Counted from the first letter of the stretch, positions 17,178 through 26,376 are shown. The stretch: DNA of 64,000 bases from an uncultured Coriobacteriaceae bacterium (GCA_900550055.1 URQU01000001.1:1-64000); one strand, 5' to 3'. Numbers and translations are program-made. The notes: generated by a model from the sequence alone, not told the origin.

Positions 17178-18488
17178 TTACCAGCCGCGCATGATGGTCT
17201 GATCGCGATCGGGGCCGACGGCCACGATGCTGATGGGCACACCCACCTTCTTCTCCAGATACTCCACGTAGCTCTTGGCGTTCTCCGGCAGCTCGTCGAA
17301 CGTGCGGCAGGCGGTGATATCCTCGCCCTTCCAGCCAGGCAGCTCCTCGTACACGGGCTTGGCGTGGAACAGCACGCTTTGCTGCATGGGGAAGTAATCG
17401 TAACGCTCGCCATTGCACTCGTAAGCCACGCACACCTTGATGGTGTCGAAGGCGGAAAGCACGTCGAGCTTGGTCAGGGCCACGTCGGTCAGGCCGTTGA
17501 CATCGGCGGCATAGCGCGCGATGACGGCGTCGAACCAGCCGCAGCGGCGCTTGCGGCCCGTGGTCACGCCGTACTCATGGCCGACCTGGCACAGCGTCTC
17601 GCCTTCCTCGGCCTCAAGGCCTTCGCCGCCGTCCTCGGCGTACTTCAGCTCGGTGGGGAAAGGACCGCCGCCGACGCGGGTGATGTAGGCCTTCTGGATG
17701 CCCAGCACGCGGTCGATGTTGACCGGGCCCACACCCGAACCGGTAGCAGCGCCGCCGGCGCAGCAGGAAGAGGACGTGACATAGGGGTACGTGCCGTGGT
17801 CGATGTCAAGCAGCGTGCCCTGCGCGCCCTCGAACAGGATGGACTTGCCCTCGCGCACGGCGTTGTTCAGCATCTGGCTGGTCTCGGCCATGTACTGCTT
17901 GAGGATGCGGGCGTACGGCAGGTACTCCTCGCAGATCTCCTCGACCGTGTAGGTGTGCAGGCCGTAGATCTTCTCCAGGATGGCGTTCTTCTGGACAAGG
18001 GCGGTCTCGACCTTCAAGCGGAAGATCTTCTCGTCCATGAGGTCCTGGATGCGGATGCCCTTGCGAGCCGCCTTGTCCTGGTAGCACGGGCCGATGCCGC
18101 GCTTGGTGGTGCCGATCTGATGATCGCCCAGAATCTTCTCGTCGGCGCCGTCGAGATCTTTGTGGTACGGCATGATGACATGCGCGTCGCAGCTGATCTT
18201 GAGATTCTTGCAGGAGATTCCCTCGGCCTCGAGCATGGCCATTTCCTTGACCAGCACACCGGGGTCCACCACCACGCCGTTGCCGATGACGGGGATGGCG
18301 TTCTCGTACATGACGCCGGAGGGCATCAGATGAAGCGCCAGCTTCTTGTCGCCGTGGATAACGGTATGGCCTGCGTTGTTGCCGCCCTGATAACGGACGA
18401 CGTAATCGTATTCGCTAGCAATGAGATCGGTGATCTTGCCTTTGCCTTCGTCGCCCCATTGGGCGCCAACCAGAACGGTGCTGGGCAT
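17178..18488 (-). CDS. purA: Adenylosuccinate synthetase
   Basis: 436 aa, expected length. ATG 18488 has AAAGGA upstream; the 13 extra codons of open frame are not used. GTP-binding GAQWGDEGKGK at the N-terminus, NNAGHTV, 'RGIGPCYQDKAAR', 'FEGAQGTLLDIDHGTYPYVTSSSC', TTGRKRRCGW and 'LTKLDVL'. It makes adenylosuccinate from IMP and aspartate with GTP, the first committed step to AMP. Confidence 0.97.
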   Translation of the reverse strand: MPSTVLVGAQWGDEGKGKITDLIASEYDYVVRYQGGNNAGHTVIHGDKKLALHLMPSGVMYENAIPVIGNGVVVDPGVLVKEMAMLEAEGISCKNLKISCDAHVIMPYHKDLDGADEKILGDHQIGTTKRGIGPCYQDKAARKGIRIQDLMDEKIFRLKVETALVQKNAILEKIYGLHTYTVEEICEEYLPYARILKQYMAETSQMLNNAVREGKSILFEGAQGTLLDIDHGTYPYVTSSSCCAGGAATGSGVGPVNIDRVLGIQKAYITRVGGGPFPTELKYAEDGGEGLEAEEGETLCQVGHEYGVTTGRKRRCGWFDAVIARYAADVNGLTDVALTKLDVLSAFDTIKVCVAYECNGERYDYFPMQQSVLFHAKPVYEELPGWKGEDITACRTFDELPENAKSYVEYLEKKVGVPISIVAVGPDRDQTIMRGW

Positions 18489-18533
18489 GTGTGCGCATCC
18501 TTTCGATAACAGTGTCGCAACCCTCACAGTGTA

Positions 18534-20711
18534 CTACAGAACCACTTCGGTAAGGCCCGGATCGGCCACGCGCATGGTTTCAACGATTTCTTCATGGCAG
18601 GTCAACAGAATGACCTGGCGATGACGAGCCAGCTGGGCCAACGCCTTCGCCGCGCCCGCACGACGCTGGGAATCGAAGTTCACCAGGATGTCGTCCGCGA
18701 TGATGGGAACGGCACGTCCCACGTTGTCGGCGGTGACGAGCAGCGCAATGCGCAGCGCCAGGTACAGCTGCTGGCACGTGCCCAACGATAGATGCACGGG
18801 CTCGCGCACGGTGCGCAGCGCATCGGTCACCTGAAGGCGGCCGTCGGCGCTCATGGACACCTTCACCCACTTGCCCTCGGTCATCAGGCTGAGCAGCTCG
18901 CTTGCGCGGGCGTACACCTCGGGCTGGCTTTTGCTCTCCCATGACGCTATGGCCGCCTCGAGCATATGGCGCGCGAGCAGCAGCTTCGCGAACTCCATGG
19001 CCGCCTCATTGCGGCGGGTTTGGAGCTGCTGGGCCTGAAGCTTGAGCTCGTCGAAGCTGCGCTCCCCCTTTGCCTGGGAAAGCAGCTGGCGAAGCTCGCC
19101 GTAGCGGCGGTTCAGGTGCTCGCTCGTCTCCATCAGGCCCTCGCGCTGGCGCGTCTTGCGCGCGATGAACGCATCCACGGCTTCGAGCGTGCCGCGTTCG
19201 CGGCGCATGCCGATTTCGGCGTACAGGCCCTCGCGCGTCTCGCGGGCCTTCTCAAGCGACTCCTCCAATGCGGTGCGGCGCGACACGAGCGCCTGCTTTC
19301 GCTGCACATACAGGGCGTTCTCCGCGCGCACGTCCTTCGCCTCGTCGAGCAGCGCGCGGGCATGGCGCAGGGAGTCTTTCGCCTCGGAAAGCCCCGCGGC
19401 GACAAGCTCGGCCTGCACAGCCTGGCGCTGTTTCCCCTGTTCAGCAAGGCATGCTTCCAGCTTCTTCTTGTCCTGCAGCATGACCCAGTGCCGGTCCTGA
19501 ACGCGCTGGGAGCGCTCATCGTCTTTCCTACCCGGCTTGAAAAGCATGATCAGCGAGGCCGCGGCAAGCACCACCGCCACCAGCACCAGGAAAAAGCCCA
19601 GCGCGGTGAACGACAGGCTGGTTATCTCGCGGCCGTGCATGAACAGCGGGATGCCAGCGAACATGAAGGCCACCGGCAGCACTACGGAAAGCCCGATCTG
19701 CACGCGCTGCTGGCGGCGGACGCGCATGGTCTCATCTTGCTCATCCTGCGTCTCGAGCATCGCCTCGTAGGCCGCCTTCGAAGTTGCGTAGTTATCGCGC
19801 GCCAGGTCGACGGCGTGCTCCATCTTCACCTCCTGAGCGGCGAGGGCCTCGATGCGGTCGCGCAGATGGCGCTCCTCGGTAGCCGTGATGCCCGCCAGCT
19901 CTTCGGGGTGCTCGCGCTGCGCAAGCCTATGCTCGCAACGCAGGCTCTCCTCCTGAGCGCGCAGTTCTGCGATCTTCTCCTGCAGGTCGGCTTCATCCGC
20001 TTCGGTCTTCTCCAGCGTTTTGCGATTCGCCTTCAGCGTTTCGATGGCGGTGTTCAGGTCGCCGATCTTCGCCAGCAGCTCATCGCGCTGCGGCTTCAGC
20101 TCGGCGAACTCGTGGTCCTCCCGCTTCAGACGCTCCACGCAATCGGATTCCGCGGCGATGCGCCGGCGTAGGTCGTCTTGTTCCGATTCGAGCTTCACCA
20201 GGGATTTCTCTGATGCGGCAGCCTTCGAGGTGAACTGCGACAGGCGCTCCTGCAGCGCCGCAAGCGCATGCGCCGGGGAAGCCCCCGTGCCGGAACCGGC
20301 CGTGAGCAGCTTCGCCGTCACATCGGTGGTGTTGCGCAGCTGGCGCAGCTCATCGCTGGTCAGGCTGAACATGGTGCGGTACGTTTCGCGGTCGATATCG
20401 TCGGCGACCGACGTGTCGCCCTGCAGGCCATCGGCGTTGCGGATGCGCGAGACCTGCGAGGCCTCGGAACCGTCCTCGTTGGCGAAAAACAGCGTTCCCG
20501 CCCGTTCAGCGTTATCGGGCTTGTAGGTGTTGCGTTGGCCGCGGGCTTCTTCCCAGCCGAACAAAACACCGCCAACGAACTGGGCAAACGTGGTCTTACC
20601 GGCCTCGTTGCGGCCGAACACCACGTTCATGCCCGGTCCAAACGGCCCGATCAGGCGATTGGAGAACGCGCCGAACGCATCCATCTTGATATGTTCCAGG
20701 TATTTGCCCAC
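18534..20711 (-). CDS. YhaN-like ATPase, SMC/SbcC-type with central membrane segments
   Basis: 725 aa. Walker A GRNEAGKTTF (about 34-43), two long coiled-coil arms, and in the middle two hydrophobic helices (about 345-405) that could anchor or dimerise the protein. The C-terminal ATPase half shows the signature-like LSLGTCQQLYLALRIAL, Walker B PIIADDIL and an H-loop His (ILLTCHEE). This matches B. subtilis YhaN-type proteins, though it is shorter than the roughly 960 aa of YhaN. The GTG start overlaps the stop of the upstream nuclease gene by one base (TAGTG), so the two are coupled and likely form an SbcCD-like DNA-end processing complex. Confidence 0.85.
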   Translation of the reverse strand: MGKYLEHIKMDAFGAFSNRLIGPFGPGMNVVFGRNEAGKTTFAQFVGGVLFGWEEARGQRNTYKPDNAERAGTLFFANEDGSEASQVSRIRNADGLQGDTSVADDIDRETYRTMFSLTSDELRQLRNTTDVTAKLLTAGSGTGASPAHALAALQERLSQFTSKAAASEKSLVKLESEQDDLRRRIAAESDCVERLKREDHEFAELKPQRDELLAKIGDLNTAIETLKANRKTLEKTEADEADLQEKIAELRAQEESLRCEHRLAQREHPEELAGITATEERHLRDRIEALAAQEVKMEHAVDLARDNYATSKAAYEAMLETQDEQDETMRVRRQQRVQIGLSVVLPVAFMFAGIPLFMHGREITSLSFTALGFFLVLVAVVLAAASLIMLFKPGRKDDERSQRVQDRHWVMLQDKKKLEACLAEQGKQRQAVQAELVAAGLSEAKDSLRHARALLDEAKDVRAENALYVQRKQALVSRRTALEESLEKARETREGLYAEIGMRRERGTLEAVDAFIARKTRQREGLMETSEHLNRRYGELRQLLSQAKGERSFDELKLQAQQLQTRRNEAAMEFAKLLLARHMLEAAIASWESKSQPEVYARASELLSLMTEGKWVKVSMSADGRLQVTDALRTVREPVHLSLGTCQQLYLALRIALLVTADNVGRAVPIIADDILVNFDSQRRAGAAKALAQLARHRQVILLTCHEEIVETMRVADPGLTEVVL

Positions 20712-21997
20712 TAGCGCTCTTCCCCTTGCGACAGCATATCGAGCACCAGGTCCTCGGCCTGCTCCGACAGCTTGCCCACCCTGCCGGCGCAGCTCGACGG
20801 CATCTGCAGACCGCGATCGAGGAATTCCTGCTGCAAGAACGCCACCTGCTCTTCGGGAAGGGACCGCTGCGTATCGGCCACGCGCAGAAACACCGCCGGG
20901 AACAGGCCCTCTTCGCGCAAAGCCTGCTTATCGCGCGGTTCCTGCGTTTCATCGAGCATGGTGTCGCAGAAGAACGGGGCATACGAATCGTTAACGTGTT
21001 TGCGCAGGTCCTCGATCACATCGGGGCGAGAAAGCACCTCGTGAAGCGCGGTCGTGCCCGTCAACACGATGCGCGAGATCATCTCCTCGCAATGCGCTTT
21101 GCCGTTCACGCGGAACAGCTCCCGCATGACCAGGTCGCTGATCTCGGGCAATGTCGCGCAATCGGACACGTCGACGCGCAGGCGCTGCCACACCACGCTT
21201 GCCGTGGGGATAAACTCAAGCTGCGGTGCCGCACCTTCTGAAAGCGTGACGAGCTGAACCCCGCGCGGGCCCGTTTCCTTGATGTCGCGCCCTTGGATGC
21301 AACCGGGGAACGCGATTCGCGGATCGGCCCCGCTGGGGTGGATATAGCGCATGTGGATATGCCCGCATGCCCAGTAGTCCATGCCAGCAGAAAGCAGCAC
21401 CGAAGGGTTGACCGGCGCTTTCACGGGATCAAGGTTCAATCCGGTATGCAGCATGCCAATGGCGAAAGGGGCCTGCGCAACGTCAGGTTCGCGCTGCTGC
21501 AATGCCGTTAGCGCGGCAGCGCGCGTGATGCCGTCGGCTATGCATTCATCAATGGGCCACGATTGGTTGTAATACCCGCGGCCGCCGATGATGCAGAGCG
21601 GCTTGCCATCGCGCCTATACAGCTCGAAACCCGGCTTATCCGCCGGCAGCATGTGCGCATTTTCCGGCAGGGAGAACGCGCTTTGCTGCCACGAGGTGTA
21701 AGGGTCGTGATTTCCCGTAATCAGGTATGCCGGGATGCCCGCCTTCCCTAGCGCGCGCATTCCTTCGAAAAACCGCAGGTAGTCGCCATATGACGCACGC
21801 GACGCGTCGAACACGTCTCCCGCGATGACCACGAAATCGACCTTGCGGGAAATAGCCGTGTCTATCACGCGATCGAACGCCTCCGCGATGGCCTGCACCA
21901 GTCGGGCAGCCCATGCCGGCGACACCTTGGCAAGGCCGCGGAAAGGCGCACCAAGATGAAGGTCGGCGGTATGAAGGAATGTCAGGCTCTCAGTCAT
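20711..21997 (-). CDS. YhaO/SbcD-like metallophosphoesterase, DNA repair exonuclease
   Basis: 428 aa. Calcineurin-like phosphoesterase motifs in order: FLHTADLHLGAPF (metal-binding Asp/His), VIAGDVFD, ITGNHDPY, 'IGMLHTGL' and 'YWACGHIHMR'. The C-terminal 150 residues are a capping domain of the YhaO type. Paired with the overlapping YhaN-like ATPase, it is expected to be the Mn2+-dependent nuclease of a Mre11/Rad50-style complex acting on DNA ends. ATG 21997 starts 35 bases past the dnaB end. Confidence 0.88.
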   Translation of the reverse strand: MTESLTFLHTADLHLGAPFRGLAKVSPAWAARLVQAIAEAFDRVIDTAISRKVDFVVIAGDVFDASRASYGDYLRFFEGMRALGKAGIPAYLITGNHDPYTSWQQSAFSLPENAHMLPADKPGFELYRRDGKPLCIIGGRGYYNQSWPIDECIADGITRAAALTALQQREPDVAQAPFAIGMLHTGLNLDPVKAPVNPSVLLSAGMDYWACGHIHMRYIHPSGADPRIAFPGCIQGRDIKETGPRGVQLVTLSEGAAPQLEFIPTASVVWQRLRVDVSDCATLPEISDLVMRELFRVNGKAHCEEMISRIVLTGTTALHEVLSRPDVIEDLRKHVNDSYAPFFCDTMLDETQEPRDKQALREEGLFPAVFLRVADTQRSLPEEQVAFLQQEFLDRGLQMPSSCAGRVGKLSEQAEDLVLDMLSQGEER

Positions 21998-22032
21998 AGC
22001 TTCAGTTTACCCCGACCTTGTGGTTGCGTGTG

Positions 22033-23445
22033 TTACATATAGTCGGGAACGCGCGAATCGTCGATGAAGTCCATGAAGCGCGTGTATTCCGCGTTAAAGG
22101 CAAGCGTGATATCGCGCGTGGGACCGTTACGGTGCTTGGCGACGATCAGCTCGGCGGTGCCCAGGTCGGGACGGTCCTCGCTTTCCGCCTCCATCTCGTC
22201 CATGCTTCGGTCGATGAACATGACGATGTCGGCGTCCTGCTCGATAGCGCCGGATTCACGCAGGTCGGAAAGCATCGGGCGCTTCTTGCCGCGCATTTCC
22301 ACGGCACGGGAGAGCTGCGACAGCGCGATGACGGGCATGTCCATTTCCTTGGCGAGCACTTTCAAACCACGGGAAATCTCGGCGACCTCGACCGCACGGT
22401 TGCCGTCGCGACGCGCCTGCGGCGGCTGCATCAGCTGCAGGTAGTCGACGATGATCAGGCCCTTCTCGGCATCGCGCAGCTCACGGCGCGCCTTCGCGCG
22501 CAGCTCGAGAATGGACAGCGCCGGCGTATCGTCGAACTCGATCTTCAGCTTGGAAAGGTTGCTGGAGGCCTCGATGATGGCCGCCCAGTCCGCGTCCTGC
22601 ACCTGACCGGCACGCAGCTTCGACAGGCTCACGCGCGCTTCGGATGCAAGGACACGCTGCACCAGCTGGGAGGCGCTCATTTCCAGCGACAGGAACGCCA
22701 CCGTGGCGCCCAGTTTCGCCGCGCTCGTGCACAGGTTCAGGGCGAAGGCCGTCTTGCCGACACCAGGACGTGCTGCAAGGATGACCAGGTCGCCGCCGCG
22801 GAACCCGTGGAACAGGTCGTCGACGTCCTTGAAGCCCGACGCGACGCCCGAAATCTTGTTCTCCTGCGCCGCCATCTCCTGCAGCTCTTCGAAGGCATCC
22901 ACCAGCAGCGTATCGATGCCCGTGAACGCGCTGGAAACGCGTTTCTCCGTGACAGCGAACAGCGTTTTCTCCGCCTGCTCGACGACGACGCCCAGGTCGT
23001 CGGGGGCATCGTAGGCAAGCGAGCGAATCTCACCGGATGCGCGAATCAAATCGCGCAGGATGGACGTACGCTTGACGATCTCGACATGGTTCTGCCAGTT
23101 GACCAGGGCGAACGAATTACTGGCAAGCTCTAGGATGTACGCCTGTCCGCCAACGGCCTCAAGTTGGCCTGTTGCCTTCAGGTTGTCGGCGACCGAGATT
23201 TGGTCGAGGGGGATGTGACGCGTGTAAAGGTCAAGCATCGCCTCGAATATACGCTGATGGGCAGCGCGATAGAAGTTGTCGGGGATGAGCTTCGCTGCAA
23301 CGTCCTCAATGGCTTCCTGGTTGAGCAGACACGCTGCTAGCACCGACTTCTCGGCCTCGATGTTCTGGGGCTCCATTTTGCGAATCGAGGAGCTCTCAGG
23401 CACCTCGGGAGCGAAATCGGGATTGTAGGGAACGTCAACGGGCAT
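22033..23445 (-). CDS. dnaB: Replicative DNA helicase DnaB
   Basis: 470 aa. Start ATG 23445 with AAAGGA eight bases upstream; earlier in-frame ATGs (23454, 23586) have no usable site. N-terminal domain from PQNIEAEKSVLAACLLNQEAIE; RecA-like domain with Walker A ARPGVGKTAFALNL, Walker B 'GLIIVDYLQLM', 'SQLSRAVEMR' and the C-terminal 'KHRNGPTRDI'. No intein is present. Hexameric 5'-3' helicase at the replication fork. In this organism the loader is probably the DciA-type protein encoded at 38.6 kb, since no dnaC/dnaI is visible in the window. Confidence 0.97.
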   Translation of the reverse strand: MPVDVPYNPDFAPEVPESSSIRKMEPQNIEAEKSVLAACLLNQEAIEDVAAKLIPDNFYRAAHQRIFEAMLDLYTRHIPLDQISVADNLKATGQLEAVGGQAYILELASNSFALVNWQNHVEIVKRTSILRDLIRASGEIRSLAYDAPDDLGVVVEQAEKTLFAVTEKRVSSAFTGIDTLLVDAFEELQEMAAQENKISGVASGFKDVDDLFHGFRGGDLVILAARPGVGKTAFALNLCTSAAKLGATVAFLSLEMSASQLVQRVLASEARVSLSKLRAGQVQDADWAAIIEASSNLSKLKIEFDDTPALSILELRAKARRELRDAEKGLIIVDYLQLMQPPQARRDGNRAVEVAEISRGLKVLAKEMDMPVIALSQLSRAVEMRGKKRPMLSDLRESGAIEQDADIVMFIDRSMDEMEAESEDRPDLGTAELIVAKHRNGPTRDITLAFNAEYTRFMDFIDDSRVPDYM

Positions 23446-23694
23446 GCTGCTCATCCTTTCTTGTATTCGGCTTATCATACCGCAGTCGGAGCTGCACCGC
23501 CGACACCGCAGAGCGTCATCGACAGAAGAGCCAAGCAAAAGTGATGCTATGCACACCCTCTGAATCTCTGCCGGACAATAATGCACCCCTTTTCAGCTGA
23601 ACGGGATAAGCGTTATTCAAAATACCCAGATAGGATTCGCTCACCCCTTTAACCTTCATACAAATGAAGATTCGCTAATGGGCCACATATAGAA
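23446..23694. other. Intergenic region between rplI and dnaB
   Basis: No gene seen in about 250 bases apart from the rplI terminator at one end. It should contain the dnaB promoter, but I could not pick a convincing one. Confidence 0.5.
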
Positions 23695-23725
23695 AAATCC
23701 CCCGCACTAACGTACGGGGGATTTG
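23695..23725 (-). terminator. Terminator of the rpsF-ssb-rpsR-rplI operon
   Basis: AAATCCCCCG pairs with CGGGGGATTT; the minus-strand reading ends GATTTTTC. It begins about 25 bases after the rplI stop. Confidence 0.9.
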
Positions 23726-23748
23726 CTAGTTCGCTTTAAAGCGCTGAG

Positions 23749-24276
23749 TTATTCAGCAACCTCTTCAGCAGCAGCTTCCTCGGCGACAGCCTCGGTCTCG
23801 ACCTCTTCGGCCTCTTCCTCGGCAGCAACCTCGTCGATGCCCACCAGCAGCGTGACCGTGGCCTTGATGTCACGGTAGATGGAGATGACGACCTCGTGCT
23901 GACCGGCGGTCTTGATGGCCTTGCCAGCCTCGACGCGACGGCGGTCGATCTCCACGCCCAGAGCCTCCTTGATGGCCTCGGCGATCTGGGTGGCGGTAAC
24001 GGAGCCGAACAGCTGGCCCTCTTCGCCGACCTTCGCGTCGACCTTCACGGAAGCACCGTCGAGCACGGACTTCAGCTTGTCAGCATCGGCCAGGCGAGTA
24101 GCCTCGCGCTTAGCGATGTTGTTCTTGCGCATCTCCAGCTGCTTCAGGTTGCCCTTCGTAGCCAGGATGGCGATGCCCTGCGGCATCAGGTAGTTGTTGG
24201 CAAAACCGGGGGCCACGTCCACGACGTCGCCTTCGCCGCCCTTGCCCTTGAGCTCTTGGAGCAGGATGACTTTCAT
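23749..24276 (-). CDS. rplI: Ribosomal protein bL9
   Basis: 175 aa: a standard L9 (MKVILLQELKGKGGEGDVVDVAPGFANNYL start, long connecting helix, C-terminal rRNA-binding domain to about residue 148) plus a 25-residue Glu/Ala-rich acidic tail. The tail is not part of the usual 148-150 aa protein and is probably disordered. Last gene of the rpsF-ssb-rpsR-rplI operon, 15 bases after rpsR. Confidence 0.97.
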   Translation of the reverse strand: MKVILLQELKGKGGEGDVVDVAPGFANNYLMPQGIAILATKGNLKQLEMRKNNIAKREATRLADADKLKSVLDGASVKVDAKVGEEGQLFGSVTATQIAEAIKEALGVEIDRRRVEAGKAIKTAGQHEVVISIYRDIKATVTLLVGIDEVAAEEEAEEVETEAVAEEAAAEEVAE

Positions 24277-24291
24277 GGTTCCTCCTTGCGC

Positions 24292-24552
24292 CTAGCGATT
24301 GCGACGGTCGCCGCGGCCGCTAATTGCGGGAACCGCGTAGGGCATCAGAGCCATCTCGCGAGCGCGCTTCACGGCGTTCGCGATGTCACGCTGGTGCTGG
24401 GTGCAGGCACCCGTCACGCGGCGCGGCTTGATCTTCCCGCGGTCGGTAACATACTTGCGCAGCATCTGAGTATCTTTGTAGTCGATGTACTCCGCGTCCT
24501 CTTTGCAGAACTGGCAGTACTTGCGACGAGGCTGCTTCGCGTAATCGGACAT
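24292..24552 (-). CDS. rpsR: Ribosomal protein bS18
   Basis: 86 aa. Carries CQFC near the N-terminus and a later Cys and His in TGACTQHQRDIA, consistent with the zinc-binding (C+) form of S18. The conserved 'YKDTQMLRKYVTDRGKIKPRRVTG' region follows the Cys pair. S18 pairs with S6 on the platform of the 30S subunit; both are encoded in this operon around ssb. Confidence 0.97.
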   Translation of the reverse strand: MSDYAKQPRRKYCQFCKEDAEYIDYKDTQMLRKYVTDRGKIKPRRVTGACTQHQRDIANAVKRAREMALMPYAVPAISGRGDRRNR

Positions 24553-24570
24553 TTGGTAAACCTCTTTCGC

Positions 24571-25038
24571 TTAAAACGGGATGTCTTCGTCGTAAACCGA
24601 AGCAGAGGCATCTACGATCGGAGCTGCAACGGGAGCGGCCATCGGAGCGGGCTGCGGGGCGTAACCTGCGGTCATACCGTTGTCGTAACCCTGATTGGCG
24701 TTATTGCCGTTGCGGCTGGACATGAACTCCAACTCGTCGACGATCACTTCAAGCTTGCTGCGGCGCTGACCATCGCGCTCCCACGAGCTGTAGCGAAGCT
24801 TGCCCTCGATGGCCACTTTCGTGCCCTTCGTAAGGTAGGGCTGCAGCTTCTCGCCACGGGTGCCGAACATGGTGCAGTCAACGAAGTTCGGGTAATCCTC
24901 CCATTCGCCGGTCTGCTGGTTCTTGCGCCGGTCGTTGACCGCAACACCGAACCCCAGGATGGCCATACCGCTTTGCGTGGAACGAATTTCGGCGTCGCGC
25001 GTAAGATTTCCGCTGATCATGACACGATTGATGCTCAT
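24571..25038 (-). CDS. ssb: Single-stranded DNA-binding protein
   Basis: 155 aa. OB-fold N-terminal about 110 residues (MSINRVMISGNLTRDAEIRST, 'NFVDCTMFGTRGEKLQPYL', 'RDGQRRSKLEVIVDELEFM'), a Gly/Asn/Pro-rich linker, and the conserved acidic tip DEDIPF that recruits replication and repair partners. Located between rpsF and rpsR as in many bacteria. Confidence 0.97.
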   Translation of the reverse strand: MSINRVMISGNLTRDAEIRSTQSGMAILGFGVAVNDRRKNQQTGEWEDYPNFVDCTMFGTRGEKLQPYLTKGTKVAIEGKLRYSSWERDGQRRSKLEVIVDELEFMSSRNGNNANQGYDNGMTAGYAPQPAPMAAPVAAPIVDASASVYDEDIPF

Positions 25039-25087
25039 GTGTATCTACCTCTTCTCATGCTGGGACCTTGAAGGCCCCTACGTAATC

Positions 25088-25381
25088 CTATTCGCGGTCG
25101 GTGCGCTTCACGATCATGTGGCGAACAACGACATCAGAGATGCGCAGCACGCGATCGAGTTCTGCAACCTCGGCGGGATCAGCGTGGAAATCGATGAGGG
25201 TGTAGACACCGTCGGTCAGACCATTGATCTCGTAAGCGAGTTTACGCTTGCCCCACTCGTCAACGTTGTCGACGGAACCCTCGGCGGACGTGATAACGCC
25301 TTGGATACGATTCATCGTATTTGCACGGGTTTCCTCGTCGGTAGACGGAGCAATAATAAACAGCAGTTCGTAAGCCTTCAT
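25088..25381 (-). CDS. rpsF: Ribosomal protein bS6
   Basis: 97 aa. Start ATG 25381 with AAAGGAGGTGAGCTG upstream; the frame is open further but MKAYELLFIIAP is the standard S6 start. It also contains GSVDNVDEWGKRKLAYEINGLTDG, a conserved S6 block. First gene of the operon; its leader has a GC-rich hairpin that may be the S6:S18 autoregulatory site. Confidence 0.97.
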   Translation of the reverse strand: MKAYELLFIIAPSTDEETRANTMNRIQGVITSAEGSVDNVDEWGKRKLAYEINGLTDGVYTLIDFHADPAEVAELDRVLRISDVVVRHMIVKRTDRE

Positions 25382-25406
25382 CAGCTCACCTCCTTTGGAC
25401 TTTACG

Positions 25407-25437
25407 GCCCCGGGCTGGTGAAGGCACACACCGGGGC
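25407..25437 (-). promoter_or_regulatory. Leader hairpin upstream of rpsF, possible S6:S18 autoregulatory element
   Basis: GCCCCGG pairs with CCGGGGC across a structured 17-base interior, ending about 25 bases before the rpsF start. In many bacteria the S6:S18 complex represses its operon by binding a leader hairpin at this place. The call rests on position and stem only; I could not confirm the full consensus. Confidence 0.45.
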
Positions 25438-25537
25438 AGGAATTAGCCTGACCATATTATCAAGCCCGATTCCTTAATTCCAGCCTTTGACCTTGCTTTC
25501 TTTCTTCTGCACCGTTTCAACACATCGCCGCACCCCA

Positions 25538-25570
25538 GACGGCAGGCCCCTGCTCCACAGCCTGCCGTCT
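25538..25570. repeat. Strong inverted repeat upstream of the rpsF operon
   Basis: AGACGGCAGGC pairs perfectly with GCCTGCCGTCT around an 11-base loop. No T-tract follows on either strand. It lies between the terminator of the hypothetical gene at 25700 and the rpsF leader, in the likely promoter region of the operon. Function unknown. Confidence 0.55.
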
Positions 25571-25625
25571 GCCCGCAATTGCAACTATAAGCACGCCATC
25601 TTGCATAACCCTTGTCGAAATGACG

Positions 25626-25663
25626 AAGGCGGTTCACCTGAACCTTGCAGGTGAACCGCCTTC
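25626..25663 (-). terminator. Terminator-like hairpin after the acidic hypothetical gene
   Basis: AAGGCGGTTCACCTG pairs with CAGGTGAACCGCCTT, a perfect 15-bp stem with a 7-base loop. It lies about 40 bases past the stop at 25700. The T-tract is poor, so termination may depend on the long stem. Confidence 0.7.
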
Positions 25664-25699
25664 TCATCTATCTCAAGCCCTAATTTTGAGCTTTTCAGG

Positions 25700-26242
25700 C
25701 TATTCCTCTTCGTAATCCTCAGCTTCTACGTCAAACTCAGTCTGATCTTCTGCGGTGTACTTCTCGTCGATCTCATCATCGCTATACTCGCCCGGAGCCT
25801 TCAGGGCGATCATGAAGTTCGGGGCCTCGCCGATGTATGCCGGCTCATCCTCGAACTCGACGACGCCGTCCTCAGAGCACTCGTACAGGTAGCCCACGGC
25901 GTAGCCCTTGTCGGCACCGGGCACGCCGCCTTCGGCGATGAGAGCATCCTTGGTACCTTCGTCAACCTCGACGTAACCGTCATAGCACAGCGCATAGGCC
26001 TGCGCGCCCTGTGCGTGCTGCACGGTGTGGCGAGCCGCATTGAAGCACGCCTCCACAGACTCGCCAGGATGATTCTCGATGAACAGGTTCTCCTTGACCG
26101 CCAGCGCAGTGAACGGAACCACTTCGTTGCTCTGCGTCAGCTTCTGCTTCGCCTCATCCAGCGAGAACAGCATCACCTTCTCCAAGATCTCGGGAATCTC
26201 GGGCACTTCGTTATCCTGATTCTCAACAACGCGATCTGCCAT
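25700..26242 (-). CDS. Acidic hypothetical protein
   Basis: 180 aa from ATG 26242 (GAAAGGA upstream; open frame further up is unsupported). I do not recognise the family. The N-terminus (MADRVVENQDNEVPEIPEI) and the C-terminal 35 residues (rich in D/E, ending EAEDYEEE) are highly acidic. The middle is a compact mixed sequence with 'LFIENHPGESVEACFNAARHTVQHAQGAQAYALCYDGYVE', possibly an alpha/beta fold. No signal peptide or membrane helix. It stands as a single gene between a MarR-type regulator and the rpsF operon, all on the minus strand. Confidence 0.8.
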   Translation of the reverse strand: MADRVVENQDNEVPEIPEILEKVMLFSLDEAKQKLTQSNEVVPFTALAVKENLFIENHPGESVEACFNAARHTVQHAQGAQAYALCYDGYVEVDEGTKDALIAEGGVPGADKGYAVGYLYECSEDGVVEFEDEPAYIGEAPNFMIALKAPGEYSDDEIDEKYTAEDQTEFDVEAEDYEEE

Positions 26243-26269
26243 TGCCGCATCCTTTCGGTTTCCTACAAT

Positions 26270-26327
26270 GCGAAAGCCACGCCCCCGCATGCATTCCATG
26301 ATGCATCCAGTGTAGCGTGGCTTTTGC
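26270..26327 (-). terminator. Terminator-like long hairpin after the MarR-type gene
   Basis: GCGAAAGCCACGC pairs with GCGTGGCTTTTGC with one mismatch; the 32-base loop contains its own ATGCAT-based palindrome. It lies downstream of the MarR-type gene and just upstream of the acidic hypothetical gene. Confidence 0.5.
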
Positions 26328-26376
26328 GTGGCGGTATCGTCCTTGCAACGAACCGCTGAAAATCCGCTTTCAGGCT

